Positions 42,554 to 51,958 are shown, numbered from the stretch's first letter. The stretch is 64,000 nucleotides of DNA from Paenibacillus piri (GCF_004354045.1 NZ_SMRT01000013.1:166638-230637); one strand, 5' to 3'. A program made the numbers and translations. Notes: generated by a model from the letters alone, not told the origin.

Positions 42554-44215
42554 TTAGTTTTTCAGTTCGAATGAGCTTTTCAGCGAAACGATACGGTTGT
42601 ACACTCGCTTGTCTCCGGCCGTATGCTTCGGATCGACATTAAAATAGCCGTGCCGGAACAGCTGCAGCTTGTCATGAGGCTTCGCATCTTTCATATTCGG
42701 CTCGACATATCCGTGAAGCACTTCCAGCGAGTTCGGGTTAATGCGATCGAGGAACGAATCTCCCTCTTCCTTCGCGTCATCCATAATGAGCGGCTCGTAT
42801 AAGCGGAACTCGGCCGGCAGCGCTTGGGAAGCTTCGACCCAGTGGATCGTTCCTTTCACTTTGCGGCCGGTAAAGCCGCTGCCGCTTTTAGTTTCGGGAT
42901 CGTACGTGCAGTGTACCTCCGTTACCCGTCCGTCGGCATCCTTCACGATGTCGTTGCATTTGATAAAATAAGCGTTTTTCAGGCGCACCTCGTTGCCGGG
43001 AAACAGGCGGAAATATTTATTCGGCGGGTTTTCCATAAAGTCGTCCTGCTCGATATAAATTTCGCGCGAAAACGGGATTTGACGGGAACCCATCTCAGCA
43101 TTTTCCGAATTGTTCTCGGCTTCGAGCATTTCCGCCTGACCTTCCGGATAATTCGTAATGACCACCTTGAGCGGACGAAGGACGGCCATCGTTCTTGGAG
43201 CTTTCAGCTTCAGGTCCTCCCGGATAAAGTACTCCAGCATCTTTTCATCGGCGACGCTGTAGCTGCGGGCTACGCCGGTCTCGCGCACGAACGTGCGGAT
43301 CGATTCCGGAGTATAGCCTTTGCGGCGCAGGCCGGAAATCGTCGGCATCCGCGGGTCGTCCCATCCGTCGACGATCGATTCCTCAACGATCTGCCTCAAA
43401 AATCGTTTGCTCATCACGGTATTGGTAATGTTAAGCCGTGCAAATTCATACTGCTTCGGCTTGTTTTCCATCTCGCATTCTTCAATGACCCAGTCATAAA
43501 ACGGGCGCTGGTCCTCGAATTCGAGCGTACAGATCGAATGGGTAACGCCTTCAATCGCATCTTCAAGCGGATGAGCGTACGTGTACATCGGGTAAATGCA
43601 CCATTTGTCGCCGGTGTTGTGATGGGTCGCATGAGAAATCCGATACAGCGCGGGATCGCGCAAGTTAATGTTCGGAGATGCCATATCGATTTTGGCGCGC
43701 AAAACCCGTTCGCCATCTTTAAATTCGCCGCTGCGCATCCGCTCGAACAGATCGAGATTCTCCTCTGCGCTGCGGTCGCGATAAGGGCTGTTTTGGCCCG
43801 GCTCGGTTAACGTTCCGCGGTTGATCCGCATTTCCTCGGCCGATTGATCGTCGACGTAGGCTTTGCCCTTCTTGATCAACAGTACGGCGCGCCGGTACAT
43901 TTCCTCGAAATAATCCGAAGCGAAGTATAAACCGTCCCACTCGAAACCGAGCCAGCGCACGTCTTCCTTAATCGATTCGACAAATTCGACATCCTCCTTC
44001 ACCGGATTCGTATCGTCGAAACGCAGATGGGTACGGCCGTTGAACTCGTCAGCCAACTCGAAATTCAGCAAGATCGACTTGGCATGCCCGATATGCAAAT
44101 AGCCGTTCGGCTCGGGCGGAAAGCGGGTGACGACCTGATTGACTTTGCCGGATTTCAAATCTTCCACAACGATGTTTTTAATAAAATGAGATGATGCAGA
44201 CGGGTTCTCCAACAT
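42554..44215 (-). CDS. glnS: Glutaminyl-tRNA synthetase
   Basis: The 553-residue class I synthetase charges tRNA-Gln directly. The ATP motif HIGH (41-44) lies in PPEPNGYLHIGHAKS, and VMSKRFL is the KMSKS-like loop. LRFDDTNPVKE is typical of GlnRS rather than GluRS, and the C-terminal beta-barrels (about 340-550) match the bacterial GlnRS length. Most Bacillota lack GlnRS and make Gln-tRNA through GatCAB, so this gene is notable. ATG 44215 follows AAAGG; TTG 44221 is less likely. It is monocistronic. Leader sequences with competing inverted repeats precede it. Confidence 0.95.
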   Translation of the reverse strand: MLENPSASSHFIKNIVVEDLKSGKVNQVVTRFPPEPNGYLHIGHAKSILLNFELADEFNGRTHLRFDDTNPVKEDVEFVESIKEDVRWLGFEWDGLYFASDYFEEMYRRAVLLIKKGKAYVDDQSAEEMRINRGTLTEPGQNSPYRDRSAEENLDLFERMRSGEFKDGERVLRAKIDMASPNINLRDPALYRISHATHHNTGDKWCIYPMYTYAHPLEDAIEGVTHSICTLEFEDQRPFYDWVIEECEMENKPKQYEFARLNITNTVMSKRFLRQIVEESIVDGWDDPRMPTISGLRRKGYTPESIRTFVRETGVARSYSVADEKMLEYFIREDLKLKAPRTMAVLRPLKVVITNYPEGQAEMLEAENNSENAEMGSRQIPFSREIYIEQDDFMENPPNKYFRLFPGNEVRLKNAYFIKCNDIVKDADGRVTEVHCTYDPETKSGSGFTGRKVKGTIHWVEASQALPAEFRLYEPLIMDDAKEEGDSFLDRINPNSLEVLHGYVEPNMKDAKPHDKLQLFRHGYFNVDPKHTAGDKRVYNRIVSLKSSFELKN

Positions 44216-44289
44216 AATCAACCTTTCTTGCGTAATAGTTTATTATCATATAATACACAAAAATGGTTTGAAATATAATGGTTCCCTCT

Positions 44290-44347
44290 CTGAATCTATG
44301 AATTTTTTGGCTGAAGGCATGGTCTTGACAGATTCAGACCGTGTCAA
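44290..44347 (-). promoter_or_regulatory. Competing inverted repeats between LysM-3D gene and glnS
   Basis: Three complementary pairings overlap: CTGAATCT/AGATTCAG (44290-44297 with 44330-44337), GGTCT/AGACC (44321-44325 with 44336-44340) and TTGACA/TGTCAA (44325-44330 with 44342-44347). They cannot all form at once. They might be an antitermination leader for glnS or a complex 3' end of the LysM-3D transcript. No T-box consensus is seen. Confidence 0.35.
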
Positions 44348-44368
44348 ACGGGCGGCAGCACGGGTGAT

Positions 44369-45076
44369 TTATGCATTTTCAGACAGCACGTACACCTTAA
44401 CGTTCCGTTTCACGCCGAAATGGATCGCTTGGCTTACATCATCCATGAAAACATCGATTCTTGCCCCGCGGACGGCAGAACCGGTATCCTCGGCCGTGCG
44501 GATGCCGACACCATCAATATAGACGGTTGAACCAAGCGGAATAATTGCGGGATCGACGGCAATCGTCCGCCCTTCCTCGGCCTTGCTGCCGCTGTAGGTA
44601 ATGCCGTATTGAGGGTGGGAAGCCGACTTGCCCGTCGATTCGACGCCTGCAGTATAGGCGGTAAGCGTAGAGCTCAGCACCTGCTTGATCGTTTTGCTCT
44701 GACCGTCGGGCAGCGGAATGGCCGCCACCGCATCGGGGATTTGCAGCCGCTGGCCTATAGTAAGCCGTCTCGGATCGGCAACGCCGTTGAGCGCCATTAA
44801 GGAAGGAAGCGATATATTGAAATCGCGGGCGATTTTGGATAGCGTGTCTCCCGGGGTGACTTGGTAGTACAGCGGCTCGGGAAGGGAGACTTCGTCCGTC
44901 GTCTCCGGCTCGGGCACGCGGCAGGGGCAATACATGGGCAATTCCGTCGGATCGCTCCAATTGGAGGCTTCCTCGGGCAGCCCGTAGGCGTAGGCTTGCA
45001 GGGCTGTGCCCGGCATAACTGATACAATTACAGTGAACAGGCAAAATAGACAAACGATGAATCGGGGCTGACGCAT
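44369..45076 (-). CDS. Secreted LysM and 3D-domain cell-wall protein
   Basis: The 235-residue protein has a signal peptide (about 1-30, ending QAYA), one LysM peptidoglycan-binding repeat (about 70-113, VTPGDTLSKIARDFNISL and LTIGQRLQIP) and a C-terminal 3D domain (about 135-230) with the aspartates of IAVDP, AEDTGS and IDVFMDD. Such YocH/YabE-like proteins cut glycan strands as lytic transglycosylases during wall turnover. A short CPCRVPEP segment precedes LysM. It is divergent from the secreted-protein gene at 45343. ATG start with GGAGG. Confidence 0.9.
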   Translation of the reverse strand: MRQPRFIVCLFCLFTVIVSVMPGTALQAYAYGLPEEASNWSDPTELPMYCPCRVPEPETTDEVSLPEPLYYQVTPGDTLSKIARDFNISLPSLMALNGVADPRRLTIGQRLQIPDAVAAIPLPDGQSKTIKQVLSSTLTAYTAGVESTGKSASHPQYGITYSGSKAEEGRTIAVDPAIIPLGSTVYIDGVGIRTAEDTGSAVRGARIDVFMDDVSQAIHFGVKRNVKVYVLSENA

Positions 45077-45342
45077 AGTCTAGTATCCTCCTTTTTTCAA
45101 TTCGATAGTGATAGAGTGCTTTTACTAGATTTGCCGGGTTTGCCGGATTGTAAACCTGTTTCCCGCATGTCCGTGCGGAAGCATCAAATAAAATCGGGTG
45201 GGCGCAGCCGGCGGCGGTCGGTCGCGGCGGTTACATAATTTCCCACAAAGTTGCGATATTGCTCCCGCAATGTTTTGGTAGGATGAGGGTGTGAAAGGGG
45301 ACAGCCCTTCACGATTTCCAAGGAGCAAAGGAGAGATTTCGA

Positions 45343-46188
45343 ATGAAAAAATCATGGAATTACGTAACGGCCGGCACACTGCTGCTTTCGCTAACATTAG
45401 GGCTTACCGGAGGAGCGTCCGCTGAAACCGCAGGCGATGCGGCAAAAGTGACGGAAACGGCGCCCGCTGCCAGCGTTCAGCCCGCAACCAAAGTGGGAGC
45501 AAAGCCTGTGGTTATGTACCGCACGAGCATTGGCGGGCTGATGATGAACGAGACGCATGAACGCAATTACTTGAAGCTGCTCGTGAAGACGTATACCCCG
45601 GAGAGCGAAGCGGATTGGCTCGCGGCGTTCGAGGCGCGCAAGCAGGCCGAAGCCAACTTTCCCAAAGCGACTCCGTCCGTCACGGTGAGCATCAAGGATG
45701 ACATCATCAAGCTTGATAAAAAGGAAGCTGCCGGTGAGGCCGCGCAGGGCGGCACGGATAGCCAGACTGCGGAAAAAATTATGACGAAGCTGATCTCTAA
45801 GGAAATCGCGGAGCAGGGTGTCGTGAAGTCCGGGGAAGAAGGACAGGCGGAGGGTAAAACGTTCGCATATCGTATCGATAAAGCGGCCGATGGCGTACCG
45901 TTTAAAGACTTGACAATTCTTCCATTGGGCGAAGCGTCCAGCAGTGGTATACTTAAACCAGCGGAAGCGGGACAAAATCAAGAGGTTCCGCCGGCAGTGA
46001 AACGTCAGGCCGACTTTACAAAGGCTGTTGAAGCCGACGATACGAAGGCGATCAAAGAGCTGCTGCCGCAGCTGTTGGAAGATTATAAGAGCCAAACCGT
46101 TCAAATGGCCGATGCGGCTGAGAAAATGAAGCAAAAGCTGGAAGCCGCCCAATCGAAACAGGAACAGGCGCAGCAAGAGCAGAAGTAA
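45343..46188 (+). CDS. Secreted protein with charged helical tail, unknown function
   Basis: The 281-residue protein has a clear signal peptide (about 1-27, ending ASA). The mature part is Ala/Glu/Lys-rich, with an RNYLKLLVKTYTPESEADW segment and a C-terminal coiled-coil region (about 235-280, AAEKMKQKLEAAQSKQEQ). I recognise no catalytic motif. Its placement just before a two-component system, separated by a terminator, suggests an envelope function or a target of that system, but this is inference. AAAGGAG precedes the ATG. Confidence 0.75.
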   Translation: MKKSWNYVTAGTLLLSLTLGLTGGASAETAGDAAKVTETAPAASVQPATKVGAKPVVMYRTSIGGLMMNETHERNYLKLLVKTYTPESEADWLAAFEARKQAEANFPKATPSVTVSIKDDIIKLDKKEAAGEAAQGGTDSQTAEKIMTKLISKEIAEQGVVKSGEEGQAEGKTFAYRIDKAADGVPFKDLTILPLGEASSSGILKPAEAGQNQEVPPAVKRQADFTKAVEADDTKAIKELLPQLLEDYKSQTVQMADAAEKMKQKLEAAQSKQEQAQQEQK

Positions 46189-46197
46189 GCAAGCCGA

Positions 46198-46230
46198 AGA
46201 GACGTAACGTACGGTTGCGTCTCTTTTTTT
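46198..46230 (+). terminator. Terminator after the secreted-protein gene
   Basis: The stem AGAGACG/CGTCTCT (46198-46204, 46218-46224) is followed by a run of seven or eight T. It separates the secreted-protein gene from the two-component operon. Confidence 0.85.
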
Positions 46231-46262
46231 CCATGGCAGGATGGGTAAGGAGGAGGATGCGC

Positions 46263-46952
46263 GTGTATCGGATTTATTTGGTGGAGGACGAGCCGAATTT
46301 GAATCAGGTTCTGGCCTCGTATTTGCGCAATGAGGGCTGGGAAGTGGAGGCGTTCAGCGACGGCGGGGAAGCCCGCAAGGCGATCGGCAGTCGTCCGCAT
46401 CTGTGGATCCTGGACATTATGCTGCCGGGCGTTGACGGTTACCAGCTGATACGGGAAATTAAAGCCGACAGCGAAAAGCTGCCCGTCATATTCATCTCCG
46501 CACGCGATGCGGATATGGACCGGGTCGTAGGATTGGAGCTGGGCAGCGACGATTATTTGGCCAAGCCTTTCCTGCCGCGGGAGCTGGTCATTCGGACGCG
46601 CAAGCTGCTGGAGCGGATTTACGGCGACCGGCATGAGCAGGCTGAGGCCGCAGCGCCGTCTCCGGTACACCTGATAGCTCCATATCGGATCGAGGAGCAG
46701 GCGAGAAGGGTGCTGGACGAGCAGGAAAGCTGTGAAATGGAGCTGACGTCCAAAGAATTCGATCTGCTGGTGTACTTCGCCGCTCATGCGGGTCAGCTTA
46801 TGGAGCGGGGGCAGGTGCTCGATTCCGTCTGGGGCGATGATTATTACGGTTCGGACCGCGTCGTTGACGATTTGGTCAGGCGGCTGCGGAGAAAACTGCC
46901 GCAGCTACGTCTGGAGACGGTATACGGCTACGGCTACAGGTTGGTGAAATGA
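46263..46952 (+). CDS. OmpR-family response regulator
   Basis: The 229-residue protein has a receiver domain with acidic pocket E9-D10, phospho-acceptor D51 in LWILDIMLPG and the K of AKPF, then a winged-helix DNA-binding domain (about 130-229, ELTSKEFDLLVYFAAHAGQ and RVVDDLVRRLRRKL). GTG 46263 is preferred because AAGGAGG is nine bases away; ATG 46257 is only a few bases from it. Its stop overlaps the start of the kinase gene (ATGA), so the pair is translationally coupled. Confidence 0.92.
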   Translation: MYRIYLVEDEPNLNQVLASYLRNEGWEVEAFSDGGEARKAIGSRPHLWILDIMLPGVDGYQLIREIKADSEKLPVIFISARDADMDRVVGLELGSDDYLAKPFLPRELVIRTRKLLERIYGDRHEQAEAAAPSPVHLIAPYRIEEQARRVLDEQESCEMELTSKEFDLLVYFAAHAGQLMERGQVLDSVWGDDYYGSDRVVDDLVRRLRRKLPQLRLETVYGYGYRLVK

Positions 46953-48724
46953 TGAAAAATGTACCGCTCGCCCTTAAAATATGGCTTGTCATGACCGCCA
47001 TTACATTGTGCCTCTTTACGCTGCTCGCCTTTTTGCTGCCATGGACATTGAAAGGTTTTTTTACCGAGCAAATTTACGATATATTGCTGGATTCGCAAAG
47101 GGCGGTGCCAAGCAGCGGCGCCATACCGTTCACATCCATCGCTCAGGTCGAGCCCTCCGCCACCGTGGAACGTATCCAATACATCACGTCGACTCCTAAG
47201 GAAGGGGCGAAGCAGGATATTCCTGTACAGCCCAATGGAACGGCCGGGAAGCAACCGGGAACCAAGCTGCCGAATCAGTTAAATGGCGGAGTGAACAACG
47301 TCAAGCCGGACATCGGGGGTAAATCGCAAGCTGTTTCACCGGAAGCTGCGATCAAACCGGGAGTCGACGCCACTTCGGGAGCTGTCGGCAGATCGGAAGC
47401 CGCCGGTGTCATAGTGGAGCCTGGCATCAAAGCAGACTCACAGGACGGTATCCTGCAAAAGGTGTTCGTTCGGACCGAGGCCATGCCGTTTGCTTTAACG
47501 CTGAAGCCGGCTAACGGCCCCGGCGTTCAGCACCTGATTATGCAGGACGGAGGGATGGTGAGCAAAACCGAGCCCGCTGTTCCGGGGCCGTTTGTAGAAG
47601 CGATCAGGCAGGATACGCTGCATCAAAAGGAAGATATTCAGGCGTACTCGCGCGAAGTTGACGACCGGACGGTGTTTTACGTTATCCGCAAGGAGCAGTT
47701 GGAAGGCAAGCCGGGCTTCATGGTTTCTTATGCTTGGGGCAGCTACCGTAACGATCTTGTCATGACGATGTTTCAACGGCTCGTGCTGCTGATGATGGTT
47801 CTCATCGTGGTCAGCTGGATTCCGTGCCTGTGGCTGGCCCGCTACTTGTCCCGTCCGCTTGTGCTGATGGAGCAGCAGGCCGGCAGAATAGCGGAGCGCG
47901 ACTGGCATCAGCCCTTTGTATTGAACCGCAAGGATGAGATGGGCCGTTTGGCGCAGGCATTCGAAGCGATGCGTCAGCGGCTGGTGCGGCAGGATAAGGC
48001 GCAGCAATTTTTTCTGCAAAATATTTCTCATGAGCTGAAGACGCCGGTCATGGTCATTCAGAGCTATGCGCAGTCGATCCTGGACGGCATTTATCCCAAA
48101 GGGACGATTGCGGGCAGCGTAGAAACGATCAAGAGCGAGGCGACGCGGCTGGAGAAGCGGATTCGCGATCTGCTTTATTTGAACAAGCTGAATTACATGT
48201 CGGTGCGGGAACGAAAGCGGCTGCCCTTCGATTTGTCGGCGGTCGTCCGCGATTGCGTGGAACGGCTGCGCTACCGCCGGCCGGAGATCGATTGGCATGT
48301 CGATCTGCCGACGGTCGAAATCGGGGGCGACGCCGAGCAGTGGGGCGTAGCGATCGAAAATTTGCTCGATAACCAGGTGAGGTATGCGAATACGCGCATA
48401 TCGATCACGATGATTCATGGAGACGATAAGGCCACCCCCGGCGCTTCGGCGGCAGCGGCCGGCGGCGCAATGCCGGTAACGACGGAGCTGCGGATATGGA
48501 ACGACGGCGAACCGATTGACGAAGCTTTGATCGACAGCATGTTCGATCAGTTCGAGACCGGACCGGACGGCCAGTTCGGGCTTGGCCTTGCGATCGTCAA
48601 ACAAATTTTGACGGCGCATCATGCCAGGATCAGGGTCGGCAACGAACACGGCGGCGTTGCATTTTATATCGACCCAGGGCCGCCTTCCCCGTCCCATAGC
48701 GCCGACGAGGCCAAGGCAAGCTGA
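46949..48724 (+). CDS. Sensor histidine kinase with long external domain
   Basis: The 591-residue protein has transmembrane helices near residues 10-32 and 272-295. The external loop between them is about 240 residues, with a Pro/Gly/Lys-rich low-complexity part (about 85-170) that looks disordered. A HAMP domain follows (about 295-348), then HisKA with H361 in NISHELKTP and an ATPase domain with N box ENLLDNQVRY and GLGLAIVKQIL. A Gly/Ala-rich insertion lies in the ATP lid. It phosphorylates the coupled regulator. The stimulus is unknown; wall stress is plausible from the neighbours. Confidence 0.92.
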   Translation: MMKNVPLALKIWLVMTAITLCLFTLLAFLLPWTLKGFFTEQIYDILLDSQRAVPSSGAIPFTSIAQVEPSATVERIQYITSTPKEGAKQDIPVQPNGTAGKQPGTKLPNQLNGGVNNVKPDIGGKSQAVSPEAAIKPGVDATSGAVGRSEAAGVIVEPGIKADSQDGILQKVFVRTEAMPFALTLKPANGPGVQHLIMQDGGMVSKTEPAVPGPFVEAIRQDTLHQKEDIQAYSREVDDRTVFYVIRKEQLEGKPGFMVSYAWGSYRNDLVMTMFQRLVLLMMVLIVVSWIPCLWLARYLSRPLVLMEQQAGRIAERDWHQPFVLNRKDEMGRLAQAFEAMRQRLVRQDKAQQFFLQNISHELKTPVMVIQSYAQSILDGIYPKGTIAGSVETIKSEATRLEKRIRDLLYLNKLNYMSVRERKRLPFDLSAVVRDCVERLRYRRPEIDWHVDLPTVEIGGDAEQWGVAIENLLDNQVRYANTRISITMIHGDDKATPGASAAAAGGAMPVTTELRIWNDGEPIDEALIDSMFDQFETGPDGQFGLGLAIVKQILTAHHARIRVGNEHGGVAFYIDPGPPSPSHSADEAKAS

Positions 48725-49254
48725 GCGGGGAGCAAGACGCGCAAGTTTCGCGCAAATACGGCCGGCTGTACGGACCATGGCTTCGAAGATCCATTTAAAT
48801 GATCAGGTGCACACCACTTCATATAATACCGTCATATGAGTTGCCGCACACCGCCCGCTACATTAACAATGTTACATGACTCTGGCGCGTACGGCTGACG
48901 TACCGGGATCATTTTAATTGAGGGGACTGCTTGCCAATCATCGCAGATGATTGACGGGCGGTCTCCTCGTTTTTGCTTTCATGCCGAATAGCGATAACTA
49001 CGCCGGTCGTTCGATACACGATAAAAAGTTGATTTGGCAACTTCTTACACTTATAGTTAACATATTAGAGTCCGGGAGCACGGCCTGGCGATGACCGCGG
49101 TTCGGTCATGCTCCTCCGGATTCGAAGGCCGGGCCATCAAGCTGCCCGCAGACGATTCGGGGTTGGGATACTTGCGGCTCTTGGAGACTCGGAAACGGCA
49201 ATACTGGATCCATAAGCCGATGAGACGGCTGGAGAACGCGGGATGGAGGCTGCT
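48725..49254. other. Intergenic region between kinase and cardiolipin synthase
   Basis: Apart from the terminator at 48920-48974 I see no supported gene. An AT-rich portion near 49020-49065 (with TATAGTTAACATATTAG) may hold the cls promoter. Open frames here lack ribosome sites or coding composition. Confidence 0.4.
48920..48974 (+). terminator. Terminator of the two-component operon
   Basis: A long interrupted hairpin (GAGG...CCTC outer, AATCATC/GATGATT inner) is followed by five T. It lies about 200 bases after the kinase stop. Confidence 0.7.
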
Positions 49255-50751
49255 ATGGAGCAATGGGTTGTGGAAATATGGAGAGCGGTCAATCTTCATT
49301 GGATCGTCGACGTATGGAAGGCGATAAACAATTGGATCCCGATCATCAATTTGCTGTTTGCGGCGGCCATTATTTTTCTCGAAAGACGCAACGTAGGCGT
49401 AACCTGGGCTTGGCTGATGCTATTGCTGCTATTGCCGGTGCTCGGTTTTATCATATATATTTTTATCGGGCAAAATTTGGCCAGGCAGAAGGTATATCGC
49501 ATCCGCGCGAGGATGGAACGGCGGGTCCGGGAAGAAATGCGGGAGCAGGAGCAGACGATTCACGAAGGGACGTTCCCTTACCGTGAAGCGCATGTAAAGC
49601 AGTATGAGCATCTGATTTACATGAACCTTATGAGCAGCGCCTCCCCGCTGACGCAAAACAACGAGGTCACGCTGTTTATCGACGGGGTGAAAAAATTCGA
49701 GGCGCTGCTGGAGCGCATAGCTTTGGCGGAGGATCATATACATCTGCTGTACTACAAGATCGGCAACGACACAACGGGACACCGGCTGCTGAAGGCACTC
49801 GTCCGCAAGGCGCAGGAAGGCGTGAAGGTGCGTTTGCTTTATGACGGGATCGGCTCGCTCGGCGTGACCAAGAAAATGTTCCGGGAGCTGGTCGACGCCG
49901 GAGGGATCGTATGTCCGTTCTTTCCGTCCAAAATTCCTTACATCAACTTCAGGCTCAACTATCGGAATCACCGTAAAATCGCCGTCATCGACGGAGAACA
50001 CGGATTTATCGGCGGCTTCAATATCGGCGACGAATATTTGGGGCTCAACCATCAAATCGGCTATTGGCGCGATACGCATCTGATGCTGCGCGGGGATGCG
50101 GTGCATCGTCTGCAGGTGCAGTTTATACTGGACTGGGGAGTCGCGTCCAACGAGACGCTAACGATCGAGCCCGTTTATTTTCCCCGGCTGGAGGATGCGG
50201 ACAGAACTGCGGTACAGATCGTGTCGAGCGGCCCCAATACGGATAAACAACAGATTAAGAACGGGTATATCAAGCTTATTTTCGAAGCCAAAAAAAGCAT
50301 TTATGTGCAGACGCCTTATTTTGTGCCGGATGACGGTATTTTGAACGCTTTGCGGATTGCGGCGCTTTCCGGTATCGACGTGCGCATAATGATTCCGAAA
50401 AAAAGCGACCACCTGCTGGTCCACTGGGCTTCCCACGCCTATATCGGCGATTTGCTGCGCGTCGGGGCGGCCTGCTATTTGTACGATAACGGGTTTCTCC
50501 ACGCCAAAACGATCATGGTGGACGGCCAAGCGGCCGCGGTCGGAACAGCCAATATGGACCACCGCAGCTTCGAGCTTAATTTTGAAATTACCGCTTTCCT
50601 GTACGGAACCGAGGTGACGGCGCGCCTTGAAGCGATTTTTGAACAGGATATGAAAAAAAGCGAGCTGCTGACGCCGGAAAAGTTCGAGCAGCGATGGCTG
50701 ATCACCCGTGCTGCGGAATCGATGGCAAGACTGCTGTCGCCGATCCTCTAA
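49255..50751 (+). CDS. cls: Cardiolipin synthase (PLD type)
   Basis: The 498-residue membrane enzyme joins two phosphatidylglycerols into cardiolipin. Two N-terminal helices (about 28-43, 50-72) precede two phospholipase-D motifs: H239-x-K241 with D246 in NHRKIAVIDG, and H416-x-K418 with D423 in LHAKTIMVDG. Length and order match bacterial ClsA. GGAGG lies five bases before the ATG at 49255. The M48 protease gene follows after 26 bases, so they may be co-transcribed as an envelope-stress unit. Confidence 0.95.
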   Translation: MEQWVVEIWRAVNLHWIVDVWKAINNWIPIINLLFAAAIIFLERRNVGVTWAWLMLLLLLPVLGFIIYIFIGQNLARQKVYRIRARMERRVREEMREQEQTIHEGTFPYREAHVKQYEHLIYMNLMSSASPLTQNNEVTLFIDGVKKFEALLERIALAEDHIHLLYYKIGNDTTGHRLLKALVRKAQEGVKVRLLYDGIGSLGVTKKMFRELVDAGGIVCPFFPSKIPYINFRLNYRNHRKIAVIDGEHGFIGGFNIGDEYLGLNHQIGYWRDTHLMLRGDAVHRLQVQFILDWGVASNETLTIEPVYFPRLEDADRTAVQIVSSGPNTDKQQIKNGYIKLIFEAKKSIYVQTPYFVPDDGILNALRIAALSGIDVRIMIPKKSDHLLVHWASHAYIGDLLRVGAACYLYDNGFLHAKTIMVDGQAAAVGTANMDHRSFELNFEITAFLYGTEVTARLEAIFEQDMKKSELLTPEKFEQRWLITRAAESMARLLSPIL

Positions 50752-50777
50752 TTCACATGTGTAGAAAGGAAGAACGA

Positions 50778-51581
50778 ATGAAGAACCGCCTTGTACATGA
50801 AAACGAACAAACCTGGTACGTGGTTTGTCTGGTCTGCAGTATGATGATTTATTTGAGCCTGATTTTCTCGATTATCGGCATTGTTTACATAGCCATCGGC
50901 GCTGTCTTTGCGCTGGCGATGCATGGATTAATGGTGGCGGGCATCCGCAGCTCCGGCGTCAAGCTGTCGGAACGGCAGTTCCCGCAAGTTTACGATAGAG
51001 TGCGGGCGCTCAGCGCTCAAATGGAAATCCAGCAGGTGCCCGACGTGTATATTATCCAGTCCGGCGGCGTGCTGAACGCGTTCGCGACCCGGTTTTTCGG
51101 CCGTAATTTCGTGGTGCTGTATTCGGATATTTTCGAACTGATCGAGCAGGGGAACGAAGAGGAGCTGTCCTTTGTGATCGCGCACGAGCTGGCTCATATC
51201 CAGCGCAAGCATGTAAGCAAGCATATGCTCATTTTCCCTGCCTTATGGATTCCTTTTGTCGGAAAAGCTTATTCGAGAGCATGCGAATATACATGCGACC
51301 GGATGGCCATGGCCTATACCGGCAACGTCGATGCCGCAATTCATGCGCTTACCATCCTGGCCGTAGGCAAGCAGCTGTACCGTAAAGTTGACATTAAGGA
51401 ATTTTTGGATCAAAGCTACCGGGAACGGGGCTTCTTTATCGGCTGGTACGAACTGATCGCCACGCATCCGCCGCTGCCTAAACGCATCGCGGAGATCATC
51501 GGCTTTTATTCGAACCCGCAATGGTTCGGCTATGATTCTTCGCGGTTTGAAACAAGGGAAACGTCGTCGGTTTCTTCCTGA
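50778..51581 (+). CDS. M48-family membrane metalloprotease (HtpX-like)
   Basis: The 267-residue protein has two N-terminal membrane helices (about 12-52) and the zinc motif HELAH (136-140) in FVIAHELAHIQRKH, with E170 of ACEYTCDRMA as third ligand. HtpX-like proteases degrade damaged membrane proteins. It is slightly shorter than HtpX (about 290). AAAGGAAG precedes the ATG. It lies downstream of cls, supporting a shared membrane-maintenance role. Confidence 0.9.
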   Translation: MKNRLVHENEQTWYVVCLVCSMMIYLSLIFSIIGIVYIAIGAVFALAMHGLMVAGIRSSGVKLSERQFPQVYDRVRALSAQMEIQQVPDVYIIQSGGVLNAFATRFFGRNFVVLYSDIFELIEQGNEEELSFVIAHELAHIQRKHVSKHMLIFPALWIPFVGKAYSRACEYTCDRMAMAYTGNVDAAIHALTILAVGKQLYRKVDIKEFLDQSYRERGFFIGWYELIATHPPLPKRIAEIIGFYSNPQWFGYDSSRFETRETSSVSS

Positions 51582-51648
51582 GCAGGGATAAAAAGCTTCC
51601 TTTTCATCCACATTAACAGAGATATGGAAGGAAAGGAGGCGAATGGCA

Positions 51649-51903
51649 ATGAGCAAGACCGATTCCAGCTTACAATCGCAAAATCCGATATCCCAGGCGC
51701 AAAATTCGGTGAATACCGCCCACAACGCCGTAACGCAGGCGCAAAGCCACCCGAGCGAGCAGCTGATCGAGCAGGCGGAAACGGCTGTAGCCAGAGCGCA
51801 GCAGGCTGTCGAGCAGGCGGGACTGAGCGAAAATCAGATGGCCGTCGAGCAGGCGCGCGCCGATCTTGAGGAGGATCAGGCCGCTTTGCAAAGCCTGGAA
51901 TAG
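51649..51903 (+). CDS. Small Gln/Ala-rich coiled-coil protein
   Basis: The 84-residue protein is predicted to be almost fully helical after residue 15, with heptad-like Ala/Val spacing in AETAVARAQQAVEQAG and QARADLEEDQAALQSLE. It has no signal peptide or cysteine. AGGAGG lies nine bases before ATG 51649; ATG 51643 is an alternative. It resembles small Bacillus coiled-coil proteins of unknown role. A terminator follows at 51959. Confidence 0.65.
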   Translation: MSKTDSSLQSQNPISQAQNSVNTAHNAVTQAQSHPSEQLIEQAETAVARAQQAVEQAGLSENQMAVEQARADLEEDQAALQSLE

Positions 51904-51958
51904 TTTAAGAAGCGTGAACGGAATGCCGGCCGGCGAACGGAGCGCCATTCATGCAAGA

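Noticed and set aside
44222..44368. T-box leader for glnS
   Set aside because: Competing hairpins exist, but the T-box core and a classical terminator with a U run are missing.
45077..45342. c-di-AMP (ydaO) riboswitch upstream of the LysM-3D gene
   Set aside because: Wall-hydrolase genes often carry one, but I could not find its conserved core sequences on either strand here.
49091..49327. 78-residue open frame upstream of and overlapping cls
   Set aside because: No ribosome site and it overlaps the well-supported cls start in another frame.
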